Assembly: GCA_023935145.1 (NCBI GenBank)
Contig: CM043704.1
Coordinates: 99,919,373-99,983,372 of the forward strand
Length of the DNA stretch: 64,000 nt
Reading direction: 5' to 3'
Source: Bretschneidera sinensis
Taxonomy: Eukaryota; Streptophyta; Magnoliopsida; Brassicales; Akaniaceae
In this document: positions 1 to 13,557 of the stretch, piece after piece
Position numbering within the stretch: the first letter of the stretch is position 1
How the letters are laid out: the number at the start of each line of letters is the position of its first letter
Made by a program: the position numbers and the translations under genes
The notes under the pieces: generated by a model
What the model saw: the letters and a program-made list of their open reading frames with translations, nothing else
What the model was told of the DNA's origin: nothing
The model's database searches: none

Positions 1-128
1 ATAAATTTATTTCTAAAAAACTAATCATGCGAGTGAAATAAACAAGTGAAACGTCCCTCTCACATTGTCACCATATAGCACTTGGCACTAAAAAAGAATT
101 GCATACCTTGGAGCTGGGAGAAGCACAT
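1..128 (-). CDS. First coding mini-exon of a second cupin gene (partial, runs off the left edge)
   Basis: The ATG at 128-126 opens a 22-base exon (107-128) that reads MCFSQLQ plus one base and ends at a GTATGC donor. The exon, its donor and the flanking bases match the first exon of the intact cupin gene at 19705-19726. Bases 1-106 would be the start of intron 1; the remaining exons lie outside the window. A TATA sequence sits about 90 bases upstream. I infer a tandem paralogue of the 11S-globulin-like gene in the same orientation. Whether that copy is intact cannot be judged here. Confidence 0.6.
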
Positions 129-216
129 GCAATATGGCAGTTTGAACTTTCGACTAACTTTGGGCTGAGTAATTGACGAAATGATAATGAGAATTGATCA
201 ATTGTGTCGCTCAACA

Positions 217-222
217 TTTATA
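217..222 (-). promoter_or_regulatory. TATA box of the left cupin paralogue
   Basis: Minus-strand reading GCTATAAATG, identical in context to the TATA motif at 19815-19820 of the intact cupin gene. It lies about 90 bases upstream of the mini-exon ATG, a fitting distance for a short leader. Confidence 0.5.
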
Positions 223-338
223 GCGATGAAGTGAGGACACGGTACCAGTGGTAGTCTATTGCGTAAGGGACACTAGCTATAGCGATGAAGTGAGGACACG
301 GTACCAGTGGTAGCCTGTTGCGTAAGGGACACTAGCTA
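221..338. repeat. 59-bp tandem duplication upstream of the TATA box
   Basis: Two adjacent units (221-279 and 280-338) both begin TAGCGATGAAGTGAGGACAC and end near CACTAGCT, with two or three differences. The matching place in the other block (from 19819) has a single unit, so the duplication came after the block was copied. Confidence 0.85.
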
Positions 339-379
339 GTGCACCGACTACTTTTGTGTACCGACTTTCGTGTACTGAC

Positions 380-1135
380 AGGGTTCTGAATTTTTATTTT
401 TTATTATTAAAATTATGATTATTAATTTTTAAATATATTAATTAATCACTTAATTTAATTATATTTATAATCAATTAGTCATAATTATCCTTTACGAGCT
501 GTCAAGATTGACCGACAATGAATAAGAGATCAAATCTAATAAAATCTCTTTCACAAAATATAGATTGGTCGAAATCGGTTTGTGTGCCCCTAAGTAGACA
601 ACAAGATAGGGATGGTCTATGTGGTTCACGACGCGTGTATGGCATATAACCAATCTCTGCATAGATAGAAACACGCTAGCTGTTTGTAGAAGATGAGATC
701 CTTTGAAAACTCTAACCTTGAGTTTGGTAATATAAAATTGAAACTCAATTTCATATATTCAAATATCGCATTATTTGCATTCAAATTCTTAACCTTTGAA
801 TTTTGACAATTATGTCATATAGATAGTATTGATCTCTGGCAATGTAGTATGTAAACTCACATTTTGTTTAATATATATATTATTAAGAAGAGTAATTTTT
901 TAATTGAGGTTGTTGTCACATGGTTGTTCACGTTCAATTTAACTGTTTGTAAATAATTTATAAAGGTGAGTTATTACCTCATAAATGATATTATATATAT
1001 TAAAATAAATAATCTCTCAATTATGGTTACGTCACATAAACAATTACATTAATTAGTAGTTCAATCAAATGTTTGTACATGATTTGTTAGTGTGTGTCAT
1101 TGCCTCGTACTATATATATTAAAAAATTATCCAAT
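380..1135. repeat. Dispersed upstream repeat, copy 1
   Basis: AT-rich repeat shared with 14405-15360 and 19945-20798. A diagnostic stretch is GGGATGGTCTATGTGGT followed by ACGACGCGTGTATGGCAT, here near 610-642. This copy continues past 833, where the match to copy 3 stops, but follows copy 2 to about 1135. No coding capacity was seen. Confidence 0.75.
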
Positions 1136-4100
1136 CAGATTTTAAAATAAAATTATCCAAACAATATTTCATTGTTTTCTGTTTTAGAAATCGTTTTCGA
1201 GTTACAGTTATTCAAACATGTTATATTCAAAAAAAACTGTTTTCAATTTTTATTTTTAAAAATTAAAAATAAAAAATTATTTCTCAAAATATCCATACAT
1301 TTAACTCCACTTTTGGTTTCACAGTTATTCCACTTAACTTACATGGCTAGCAAATTAATAGAAGTCAAACCATAAACCTTAAATTTGCTAAATCTAGTTG
1401 GTTTGATTTGATTTATTTCAAAGTAAATAGCATATTAGCATTAAAAAAGATAAGTAGATTGTGCGTGGAAAGATTGTTGGAATACACAATATTTACATTG
1501 AAGAGTTTGGGATTAGAGCTAAAATTTGATTAAATGGTACAGAAGACTCGATTGAAACTTAAATGTTTTGACCGAGTAGACTCTGTTTAGGAGTTAAAGT
1601 GTTTGGAGATTTGAATAGAGTAAAGAATTTGTTGGGATATTCCTCGAATCCTATATAAGAAATAAATGTTATTGTAAATAGTTTTAGTTTCACCTTGTAT
1701 ATGTGTCAAATTGTAAAATAAAGTTTTATAAGAATATAGTGGTTAAGCGAACAATGAAAGTATTAAAGTTTAAATTGTGATATTGGTAAGAGTTTTTATC
1801 TAAAAAAAAAAAAAATTTATGTATTATACTAAAAAAAAAAAAAAAAAAAAAGTAGGAGGCTAGAATAACAGTTGCCTTTGGTGCAAGGTGGCAGGCAGGC
1901 TTGGTGCTTTTGCATGATTTGGAGTTATGAAGTCTAAAACCAGATCATTATCATTTGTGCCATTGTTTCAATTCGGGGACAAACTTATTACATTGTTTAA
2001 ATTTTCGTCATTCTGTCAAGTAATCTTCTCAATTGAATCCTACATGGACATAAATGATTAAATGGGTACTCAAGTGCTCAACCCATTCGGGTACCAATTT
2101 GGCCGTCAAAATGACCATATTGGGCTTGTTTTATGACGTGATTTATTCTTACATTTTAATTGAAGATCACTTGACAAAAAAAAGAGAGGAAAAAATGGAA
2201 TAATATAATACGTTTGTTCTCCAATTAAGACAATTGAAATCTGATGGAAAAAAAAAGGACAAAATTAAAACCATGTAGATTGAAATTTATTCTTATTTTT
2301 TATTGATTTAAAATTATCGTTGATGTATGTGTTAGATCAATAAATTTCACGTTTTTCAAGTAAAAATTTAAATAGAATCTACAAAACTTGATATAAAGGG
2401 TTATACCTAAATTTTAATCTTTAGTAAAATATGCTTAAATTTTAATCTTTATATAATACAATAAAAGATTAAAATATGTTTAAATTAATAAATTTAAATA
2501 TTTTTATTTTAAATTTATTAATTTAAATATGTTTTAATCAGTTCACAAACATTGTAATTTATGTTAAATTTCTTAAGCTTTAATTATTAATTTGGATTTA
2601 TTTTAAGAAAATATTGATTTGGGCTGCTGATGGGCTTAAAAAACAATTGGGGCTTCACATTATTAGTTTTTTTTTTTTAACTGAAAAGCAATTTCCTATA
2701 ACAGCCCAATGATCTCCATGATACATGCACAATGCAACCAGAGAACGTACTATATTCTGTTTTACAGCTGATTTGGGGTTAAAAATGTTAAATAACACCA
2801 CGTGTCCTTATCGTTTGCCCTCTTAATCAAATAAGTCCTTTAACTATGAATTTTATCCACTTAAATCCCACTTCTAACTCTGTCGGCAATATTTCCTTGT
2901 GGGATAGAATAATATTTTAGCCTTCGAGTTATATTATTTAGTCACTTTGTCATATAAAAAATGAGATTTCTTTACAAAATCTAGGTTTTTAGGATAATGT
3001 TACCCCTAAGAGCGGAATAATATCACTGCACAAAAGTTTTATGTTTTTGATGATGCATTAATTTTACTGTTTTGCAGCATCAATATGCCATTGAACAGAT
3101 TCGAGGGCTAAATAATTTAATTATGTCGTTACATTGTTTTATCCTACGTGACAATAATATTAACATTGGCACATAATCAAGGAAATTTGACGAACGAATT
3201 TAATTGAATACAATTGATAATTGAGATATTTGATTGTTGCATCTGAACGTTTGAAGATCAATTTGATCGAGGAGATTAATTACAAGGACTACCCATATGA
3301 CTCAACCCATATATATTATATTCCCTGTTTTTCTATGTTGTGAAGAGGACTAACGAACCAATTGGACAAAGATATCAAATATGTTAGTTTTGTGCATTGT
3401 TCAATGGTAAAAGTAAGTACTTACAAACAATCTTAAAATATATACATATTTAGGTATGTACATGAAATTATTCAATGTTCACGGTGTGTTATATATTCCT
3501 TCCTTCGTACCTATGAAAAATCATGTTGGATTTTGTTGTATCCTATTTTTCAGAATTACTCAAACTACTATTCATGATCTCAAATACCTATTTCCCATAA
3601 AGTGGGTATTTAATTATAATTCTTATGCCACAAATCATATATGATTGGTCACATCAAAGTTTTCTTTTTAATTAGTAAAGTTAGCTAATCTACTTTTAGT
3701 GATCATATCACTAGATATATTGTACAAATAATAAATAATCAATTTATCTATCATTTCATTTTTAATCTAAGTAAACTATAAAATTCTTAAACCAAATTAA
3801 GAAATCGTAAGATTAATTTGAATCAAACAAAATAAGATTTACGGACAAACCTTTTTAACGTTTGCTAGTCGTTAGCTGCCTTAGCTTCAAAACAAACAAG
3901 GAATGAAAATTTCAAATTTAGGAATTGAAATTCTTTATTTGGATATTTTCTTGAAATAAAATGTGTTTGATTGTGATGCTAGAGTGACTTTTAAGCTTCT
4001 TGTATTTTTATCCATCCTTTCCAAAAGTTTGGCATCATTTGAAGAGTATTCAAAGATTTTCTTAAAAATTTTCTGTTCTCATTTATGGACATCATGCAAC

Positions 4101-5302
4101 TTTTGTACTTCTATGAATAACTAGTCAAACATTATACTTTTATCCTAAAGTTTTCCATCAATGTTTTAAAGACTGTGTATTCGGCTTAATTTTTCCTAAC
4201 CAATCAAAGTTTGGCTAAATTTAAATGACAAGTTTAAAAATACGGATTTTACAATTCCCAAACTCTTTTTCTTTCTCTAATTTCAGTCACCGTCTCTGAT
4301 CCATCTCTCTTTTTCTCTCTCTTCATCTCGAAGATACACTCACTGTTAGATCTTGTGGCCATAAACGGGGATCTGTGTTTTGATTTTAACCAATATAGTT
4401 GCTGATCTGTTCCTCTAGCTCTCTTTCACGAATTTTTGCTCCTCAAACAAATTTCTACTCTCTGCAAAGTGTTTCTAAGAAGACTACTTTTCTGTTTTTG
4501 GTGGTTATTAGTTATATGGTTCACAATCTTCACTGTTTGAAAATTGAAAATGAGTCAAGTTTACGGTAAAATTGAAAGTCATATCATTAAATGGCAGAAT
4601 ATTTAAATTCAAATTTGTTAATAAAGATTTTAATGTGAATTTTACTTTTATTTCAATTTTTTAATAAAGAAGACCGTGATCCGTCGTAGAGAAGTGTTTC
4701 TAAGATGAGCAATAGAGACTTTTTCAGAAAATGCAGAGAAAAAAGAGGCTGTTTGATAGGCTAGAAACTCTCAAAAATAAATTTTTATATTTATGCATGC
4801 AAGGATTCAAAGGAAGATGTGATTTCAAAGGAGGAAGATGGAAATTCGACGAGTTTGGCAACACTGAGAGAATGATCTCCAGAAACAAAAATTCAAAGCC
4901 CCTCAATAAGAGGAGAAACCCTCTATATTTCAAATTTTCTCTTAGATTTGAACTGCAAAAAAACAGAGGCATTTTGGTGGCAAGAAACTGAGAACATTTA
5001 TCTAACTTCTGGATTTCGCATGGAGAAAAAAAGAAGAAGAGATTTTTTAAATTCTATAGAAAATAACCCAAACAAAGTAACTGGAAATTCTTTGTTCTAT
5101 AGAAATAATCCCTTTTCATTTGGAAAATTCTCAGAATTTTAAAAATCCCTTAACCAAGCACAACCTAAACCAATTCAACATACAACTCTAATTAGCAAGG
5201 CCAACAACAAAATCCGATAACATACTGCTGCAAAATCAATATTCTCAGAACACATGAAATTCTAAAATCCAACAATTTAAACCATACAGGAAATTTTGTC
5301 TA
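1136..5302. other. AT-rich region with no recognised gene
   Basis: Contains poly-A runs (about 1801-1851), scattered AT-rich DNA and a pyrimidine-rich stretch at about 4265-4330 that resembles a leader. The longest open stretch (4731-4991, plus) is 86 lysine/arginine-rich codons with no family I recognise. A weak inverted pair around CCTTCGAG/TTCGAGGG at about 2885-2950 and 3095-3165 could be an old MITE. Nothing here can be called a gene. Confidence 0.5.
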
Positions 5303-7045
<1,743 letters not shown>

Positions 7046-7542
7046 CTGTAAAGTCAATGGCATGAATGAGAAACATCCTCCAATGTCGTAAAGTTAATAC
7101 AATCAAAGACTCTAGATAGTTTCAACAGATGATAAACAGGGATTTTTTTATTATTTTCTTGTATTGTTTTCCTTTTCATTAAGGTTGCAAGACAACAATC
7201 ATTGAGATGACATCAAATTTCATTTTTTTGAAGGGGGTTAAGGCAACAGTCATTGCAAGCACATCAAATCTCATTTTGTTCTGCTCAAACATCAAAATAA
7301 ACCATGAAGTAATCATCGTGGGCGTATTTCACGAAGACTGAAGTACCTGTGACCCCAAAGATTGTTGGGGCGTTGATGAGCAAAAGAAATTCCATATATA
7401 TGTATGCATATTATCAATTGAAGGTTCACATGTATGTATTTAAGTATAGAAATCAAATAACTGTCCATTCGACCTGGTGGACTAGATTTAGTAGTTTATG
7501 TCCTTCTCTCTTAAAAGGGTAAGACTTCAATGTATTCAACCT

Positions 7543-8036
7543 TGTTAGAAAAAAATATTACCGGGTCGAAGTTAACACACAACTAAAGCGAAATAAGAAA
7601 AATGAAGATAAACAAGGCACAAATATTTTGCGTGGAAAAACCCCGAACAAATTGGGGTAAAAAACTACGGGCAAGTGTAGGAGGATTTCACTATTGTAAA
7701 ATAGAGATTACTACACCTTCTCTCTAATTACAATGAGATAACAATTGTCTAATCTCTATTGTAATAGGAGAAACAACTCTCTCACAAAATCGAAAAAATA
7801 TTATTTACAAAGAATGAACAAATTTTCCTCTATAAGTAGTAACTCTCACACTCTCTTTTATACACTTCTTTTGATTTTGTGATAGCTATACAAAATGAGA
7901 GCCATGAGTATTTATAGGCAAAATGAAATGTGCTGGTGGGTAGGTGCTGCCCACTTCCCTGCTGTTTTCTTTGACCTCAAAAGGTTTGTTTTCTTTGACC
8001 CCAATAAAGGGTTGGTAGCAGCCTACTTCCCTGACA
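7543..8036 (-). repeat. 3' LTR of Copia element 1
   Basis: 494-bp direct repeat of 12133-12600. It carries about 26 extra bases near 7980-8010, a small local duplication around TTTCTTTGACC. Confidence 0.9.
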
Positions 8037-8141
8037 ATCTCCCATTTGAAGACCGATTTCAATCTGTCTTCACATCTCGATCTATGCAGCAGATCTTTCG
8101 TAGTCCTTCCATCCTTCCTCACTTTCCAAATCCATGCTTGC

Positions 8142-9437
8142 TTACGTTTCCACTAGACCACATGAGGATCTACACCATTTAAACTTGTCAATGTTTGGCT
8201 TGGTCATAACATCTGCTAGGTTCTCGTCGGTGTGAATCTTCTGCATATCCACACGACCTTCTTCCACTACTTCTCGAACGAAGTGATACTGAACCCTTAT
8301 ATGTTTTGTCCGTGAATAAAAAGTTGGATTCCTTGCAATGTGCAAGGCACTCTGACTGTCACAAAACAGAACAATCTTCTCCTGCTTGTGCCCGAGCTCT
8401 TCCAATAACCTTTGTATCCAAACTGCTTCCTTGCAAGCTTGTGTAGCCGCCATGTATTCTGCTTCCGTTGTAGATAGAGCCACAACTGTCTGCAGTTTAG
8501 AAACCCAGCTTACAGCTCCTCCTGTAAGTGTAAACACATAACCTGTAGTAGATTTGCTTTTATTGAGATCCCCTGCAAAATCTGAATAAACATAGCCTCT
8601 GACAGTAAAATCTGATCCTTCGTAACATAATGCAGCATCTGAGGTTCCTCTGATATATCTCAGAACCCTCTTCACAGTATTCCAATGCTCTCCACCAGGA
8701 TTCGTCATAAATCGACTAACCACTCCCACTGCTTGAGCAATGTCTGGTTTTGTACAAATCATAGCAAACATTAAACTTCCCACTGCTGATGCATACGGTA
8801 CTCGAGACATCTCCCTCATCTCTTCTTCATTGCTAAGACACATACTTGAGGATAACTTGAAATTAATAGGAAGTGGGGTAGAAATTGGCTTACTATCTTG
8901 CATGTTGAAACGTCGCAAGATCTTATTGAAGTAGTCCTTCTGGGAAAGCCAAATCTTCCTGTTATTTCTGTCTCGGTGAATCTGCATCCCTAGAATCTTG
9001 TTTGCTAGTCCCAAGTCCTTCATATCAAACTCCCTAGCCAACTGTGCCTTCAATTTTTGGATTTGATCTCTGTTGGGGTCTGCTACCAACATGTCATCCA
9101 CATACAACAACAAGATAATAAAATCATTATCACCATCAAACCTTTTGAAGTACGTACAATGGTCTGAACTGAGTCTGTTGTATCCAAGGCTAATAATAAA
9201 GGAATCAAATCTCTTGTACCAACACCTCAGTGCCTGTTTGAGACCGTATAGAGATTTGTTCAACCTACAAACCAAGTTCTTCTTTTCTGTTTCAGCAAAA
9301 CCTTCTGGTTGGAGCATATAGATTTCTTTTTTAAGTTCTCCATGAAGAAATGCAGTTTTCACATCCAACTGCTCCAGATGTAAGTCAAACGTAGCACACA
9401 TAGCCAGGACTACTCTGATTGTTGTAAGCTGAACCAC
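8142..9437 (-). pseudogene. Copia element 1 reverse transcriptase and RNase H
   Basis: Open for 431 codons. RT palm: LDVKTAFLHGEL at the start and the catalytic LLLYVDDMLV near residue 110. RNase H follows with YSDFAGDLNKSKSTTGYVF, STTEAEYMAATQACKEAVW, LFCDSQSALHIARNP and TKHIRVQYHFVRE. The DVMTKP motif near the end is the usual Copia pol terminus. The N-terminal part of RT is lost to stops upstream. Confidence 0.88.
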
Positions 9438-10216
9438 CGGAGAAAATATCTCATTGAAATCAATACCTTCTTTCTAAGCGAATCCCTTTACCACCAGTCT
9501 TGCACGAAACCGTTCCACTTGATCATTACTATCCCGCTTGATCTTGTAGACCTATTTGTTACCTATGGCTTTTCTTCCATGTGGCAATGGTACCAGTTCC
9601 CAAGTCTTGTTCTTGTGTAGAGCTTCAATTTCTTCCTGCATTGCTGCCATCCATAAAGACACATCTGAGCTACTTGTAGCTTCTTAGAAAGTTGAGGGCT
9701 CTCCATCCTCTGTTAAAAAACAGTATGCAACATTGCTCTCAGTGACAAACTCCGAATGCCAAGCTGGCGGCCTTTTCTCATGAGTTTACCGGCGAGCTTC
9801 TGGAGCTTCGGACTCGACTAGTTCTTGTACCTCGTGCTCTGGTGCTGCTTCAGTAGAAACTGGAGTTTCTTGTACCGGATTATTTTACACCTGTATTGTT
9901 GTAGTCTCTGAAACCTCTTTCGACGTGCTATCATCTTCATCTTTTTGTAGTAGTTGATCTTCTACAAAGATCACATCCCTGCTGACAACAACCTTGCGGG
10001 TAGTGGGATCCTACAGGCGATACCCCTTTACTCCGTCAGTATACCCCAAGAATATACACCTCATAGATTTCGGATTCAACTTCGTTCTTTCTTGGGCATT
10101 GTACATCACATACGCAAGACATCCAAAAGAATGTAAAGCATAGTAGTCTGCTGGCTTACCAGTCCACATCTACATCAGCGTCTTTAAATTAATTGCTGTT
10201 GATGGAGATCGATTTA

Positions 10217-11020
10217 TCACATAACAGGCGGTTCTGACTGCTTCTGCCCAAAAGAGTTGGGTTGACTTGCAGTCCTCAACGTAGCTCTCATCCTTTCTGT
10301 AACAGTTCTATTCATCCGCTCTGCCACTCCATTTTGTTGAAGTGTGTATGTGATTGTGAACTGTCGTTTGACACCTTCCCGTTTACAAAGAGCAAGAAAC
10401 TCGTCGTCTGTGTACTCTCTTCCATTATCTGTCCTTAAGCACTTGATTTTTTTCCCAGATTCAAGTTCCACCCGCGCTTTGAAGTCTTTGAATACCGGAA
10501 ATACATATGACTTCTTCTTGATTAGATACACCCAACATCTCCTGGAGTAATCATCAATAAAAGACACAGAGTACTTTGCTCCTCTTAGGGACATTTCTGG
10601 GAACTCCCATACATCAGAATGAATTAAGTCTAGAATGCATTTACTCCTAGCATCAGATATGCTAAACTTCAATCTATGTTGCTTACTTGTAACACAATGC
10701 TCACAGAAAGGTAGATTTACCGATTTGAGCCCTGGAAGCAGCTTTCTGTCGGAGAGAATCTTTAAACCTCGTTCCGACATATGGCCTAGTTTGAGATGCC
10801 ACATCATCGTCGACTCTTCTCCCTTGCTGGTTGATGCGACACATGCATCAGCTTCCTGTAGTGTTTCTCCTTTAAGCATGAATAGATTTGCCGCGATCTT
10901 TTCTGCCTTCATAACCACAAGCGCACCTTTGACAATCTTCATGATCCCATTTTCGACATGGGTCTTGCATCCAAGACTATCTATTTGCCCCAAAGACAAT
11001 AGATTCTTTCTCAGGCCTTA
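10217..11020 (-). pseudogene. Copia element 1 integrase region
   Basis: Contains the GAG-pre-integrase motif (MWHLKLGHMSERGL) with the C-x2-C finger pair (CEHC), then the DDE integrase core with FIDDYSRRCWVY, RTDNGREY and QQNGVAERMNRT. These supply the catalytic Asp and Asp; the Glu falls in the QQNGVAE block. The frame breaks after about residue 250 (FGQKQSEPP). The stretch below it (9438-10216), where the rest of integrase and the start of RT should be, is broken by stops. Confidence 0.85.
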
Positions 11021-12080
11021 CATGTCGTACCTTCTGAATAATGCGAACCGTACCATCAAACATCTTTATCTTGATAGTACCAATACCAACGATCTCCAAA
11101 GCATGATCATCACCCATGTGTACAGAACCTCCTGAGATTGGTTCATATTTATGGAACCATTCTCTCCGAGATGTCATGTGCCATGTTGCTCCTGAGTCTA
11201 GTAACCAGACGTCAGCGAACTGCTTTCTGCCTCCAATTACCGTTGTTGCCTCGCTATATAGAACTTCACCATCATCGGAGGCACTAGCCACATTCCCTTG
11301 AGCATTTGATGACTCAGGGACTCCACTCTTCTTTGTGTACCAACAATCTTTCTTGACATGCCCTTTCTTGCCACAGTTGTAGCACTTGAAATTCTCCTTA
11401 CTTTTTGATTTCGATCTACCATGATTACGACTCCCACTGGGGCCACGTTCCATTGATCTTCCTCTCGTCATCGTCAAAGCTTCCGCTTGCTGCAAACTTG
11501 CATGTCTGTCTTCCTTGTTTTTGCTCCTGGTTTCTTCTTCCAAAACAGCAGCTGCAATTTCATCGAAGGCTAGATAGTCCGTGAGGATATTGTTCGTCAA
11601 TTTGATGATGAGTTGATCATACGAGTCAGGTAGACTTTGTAGTAGAAGCTCCGCACATTCAGATGCCTTTATTGTGTAACTCATCGATGTAAGTTGTGAA
11701 AATAAAGTATTTAAAATGTTGATGTGGTCGGTCACCGACGTGGATTCCGTCATTCGAAGAGTGTAAAGTCTCCTCTTTAAGAAGATCTTATTGTGTAGTG
11801 ACTTGGCCTCGTACAGTCTTGTTAGAGTATCCCAAATCTCCTTTGCAGTCTTCTTTTCCGCCACACTAGATAACACTCCATCGGCTAGTGCTAAGTGCAG
11901 ATCGGCAATTGCGATGCCGTCTATCTCGTTCCACTTGCTGTCATTAGTGATCTCTGCGGGCCTTTCTTCAATTGCTGCCAAACAATTGTCTTTCCTCAAA
12001 ATTTCCTTAATCTTCATTTTCCATAACGAGAAATTACTCCTGTTAAACTTCTCAACATCAAACTTTGTTGTAGTTGACAT
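10977..12080 (-). pseudogene. Copia element 1 gag and protease
   Basis: Likely start MSTTTKFDVEKF at 12080. The N-terminal half is the UBN2/gag domain (FSLWKMKIKEIL, IWDTLTRLYE). Next come a basic linker, a CCHC zinc knuckle (CYNCGKKGHVKKDC) that binds RNA in the particle, and the aspartic protease motif LLDSGATWHM. The frame is lost near 11020: after VRHVR the continuation RKNLLSLGQIDSLG is found in the next frame. Otherwise open over about 360 codons. Confidence 0.85.
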
Positions 12081-12132
12081 TTCATTCACAATGATCTGTT
12101 TCACACCCCTCAACCAATAGCTCTGATACCAC

Positions 12133-12600
12133 TGTTAGAAAAAAAGATTACCGGGTCAAAGCTAACACACAACTAAAGCGAAATAAGAAAAATGAAGATA
12201 AACAAGACACAAATATTTTACAAGGAAAAACCCCGAACAAATTGGGGTAAAAAACCACGAGCAAGTGTAGGAGGATTTCACTATTGTAAAATAAGGATTA
12301 CTACACCTTCTCTCTAATTACAATGAGATAACAATTGTCTAATCTCCATTGTAATAGGAGAAACAACTCTCTCACAAAATCGAAAAAAATATTACTTACA
12401 AAGAAAGAACAAATTTTCCTCTCTAAGTAGTAACTCTCACACTCTCTCTAATACACTTCTCTTGATTTTGTGATAGCTATACAAAATGAGAGCCATGGGT
12501 ATTTATAGGCAAAATAAAATGTGCTGGTCGGTAGGTGCTGCCCACTTCGCTGCTATTTTCTTTGACCTCAAAAGGTTGGTAGCAGCCCACTTCCCTGACA
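12133..12600 (-). repeat. 5' LTR of Copia element 1
   Basis: 468-bp LTR, TGTTAG...CTGACA on the plus strand. The tRNA-Met primer-binding site lies immediately to its left (about 12119-12131). Confidence 0.9.
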
Positions 12601-13129
12601 AACCTCAAAAATGCAAAATCATTTCATCAATTTTAGTTCTAAGAATAGGTCCTAACAGTATATAATCTTCAAGAAACATCGTCCTGTATTTTGAAAAGTA
12701 AATCCATATTTTTTTAAGAAACATCATCCTTTCTTATGACAAGTAAATCTCATTACATACAACAGAAATTTGCATGATATAAACTCTTCCAATCTCAATT
12801 TCTATAATTATCTACTGCATTTTATGCATAAACCACCAAACACAAAGAATTAATAAGAAATAGAGAAAGGTGACATGATGTGACACAGAATGATATCAGA
12901 AAACATTACAACACATACAAATAATGTTCTTCATTAATCGCTTCTATTACTCCTTTCTTCATTAATCGCTAAAACAAAGCTAAAAGTTTCAGATTGACTA
13001 CAAGAAAAACCAATTAAAGACATTTCCTCTGGTACCAATCAAACACTAAAATTCCAAATAGAAACAATAAAACAAAATATAACAAAGAAAAGCAACTGTT
13101 GAAATGCGGAAAATAGAGGGAAAATTTAC

Positions 13130-13225
13130 AATAACGCCGATGAAGTGTAGCATCAACCGTGGAAGGAGTCTCTCACCCTCTCTCCTCTGCCGCTAAGATA
13201 TCTTTAGTTTCGTTATATATAGATG
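13130..13225 (-). promoter_or_regulatory. RPL13: RPL13 promoter and 5'-UTR exon
   Basis: On the minus strand a TATA box (CTATATATAA, 13222-13213) is followed by a purine-rich leader and by CATCGGCGTTATT ending at a GTAAAT donor (exon end 13130). Just upstream, at about 13310-13365, are two TGGGCT motifs like the site II elements common in plant ribosomal protein promoters. The matching acceptor (TTTACAG) lies at 7046, 13 bases before the ATG, giving a 5'-UTR intron now about 6.1 kb long because Copia element 1 sits in it. The link between leader and coding exons is inferred from order, strand and splice sites. Confidence 0.55.
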
Positions 13226-13557
13226 GGAGATTAAAAAAAAAAAAAAAAAAAAAAAAAAGGTACAAGTTAGTTTTAGAAAACCGGCTACTAACGAAGGGAC
13301 CGTGGCCACCCTTAGCTGGACGTTAGCCCAAATTTAATTCACAAAAAACTGAAGTTAGCCCAATTACCTACCTTCTGTTTGATGTCGTATCATCTTTTGG
13401 ACTTTGACGGCATTAAAGCGTTGTTTGGTATCAGCTTTACTCACCGATTAAAACTGATTGTCTTCAATTTTAATCAGTTTTAATCATTTGAAGAAAATCA
13501 GCTTTAATCACTATCTTATAGAATGAGATTGGATTAAAGTTGAAGTAAAATTGGATT

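Larger units (their letters stand above)
1..833. repeat. Duplicated cupin 5' block, left copy
   Basis: Bases 1-833 match 19598-20798 almost base for base, including intron 1, the first exon, the promoter and distal upstream DNA. The right copy holds about 400 extra AT-rich bases (about 20045-20470) missing here, and this copy has the extra 59-bp unit. Identity by eye is well above 90% in the shared parts, which suggests recent duplication. Confidence 0.85.
7543..12600 (-). mobile_element. Copia LTR retrotransposon 1, inside the RPL13 5'-UTR intron
   Basis: Starts TGTTAG and ends CTGACA on the plus strand, flanked by the 5-bp target duplication AACCT (7538-7542 and 12601-12605). LTRs are 7543-8036 and 12133-12600. 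Next to the right (5') LTR is the primer-binding site GGTATCAGAGC (minus strand), complementary to the 3' end of initiator tRNA-Met. A purine-rich tract (AAATGGGAGAT) precedes the left (3') LTR. Domain order gag, protease, integrase, reverse transcriptase, RNase H is Copia-type. The coding region has a frameshift near 11020 and several stops between 9438 and 10216, so it is not autonomous. By eye the LTRs differ at about 5% of sites plus an indel. Confidence 0.93.

Noticed and set aside
221..338. Short direct repeats as a possible CRISPR array
   Set aside because: Only two adjacent units with no spacers, in plant DNA; a simple tandem duplication.
4731..4991. 86-codon lysine/arginine-rich open frame
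   Set aside because: No family recognised, no splice or promoter context, and overlapping frames on both strands.
10635..11135. 166-codon plus-strand open frame
   Set aside because: Antisense of the integrase and gag of Copia element 1, which carry clear motifs on the other strand.
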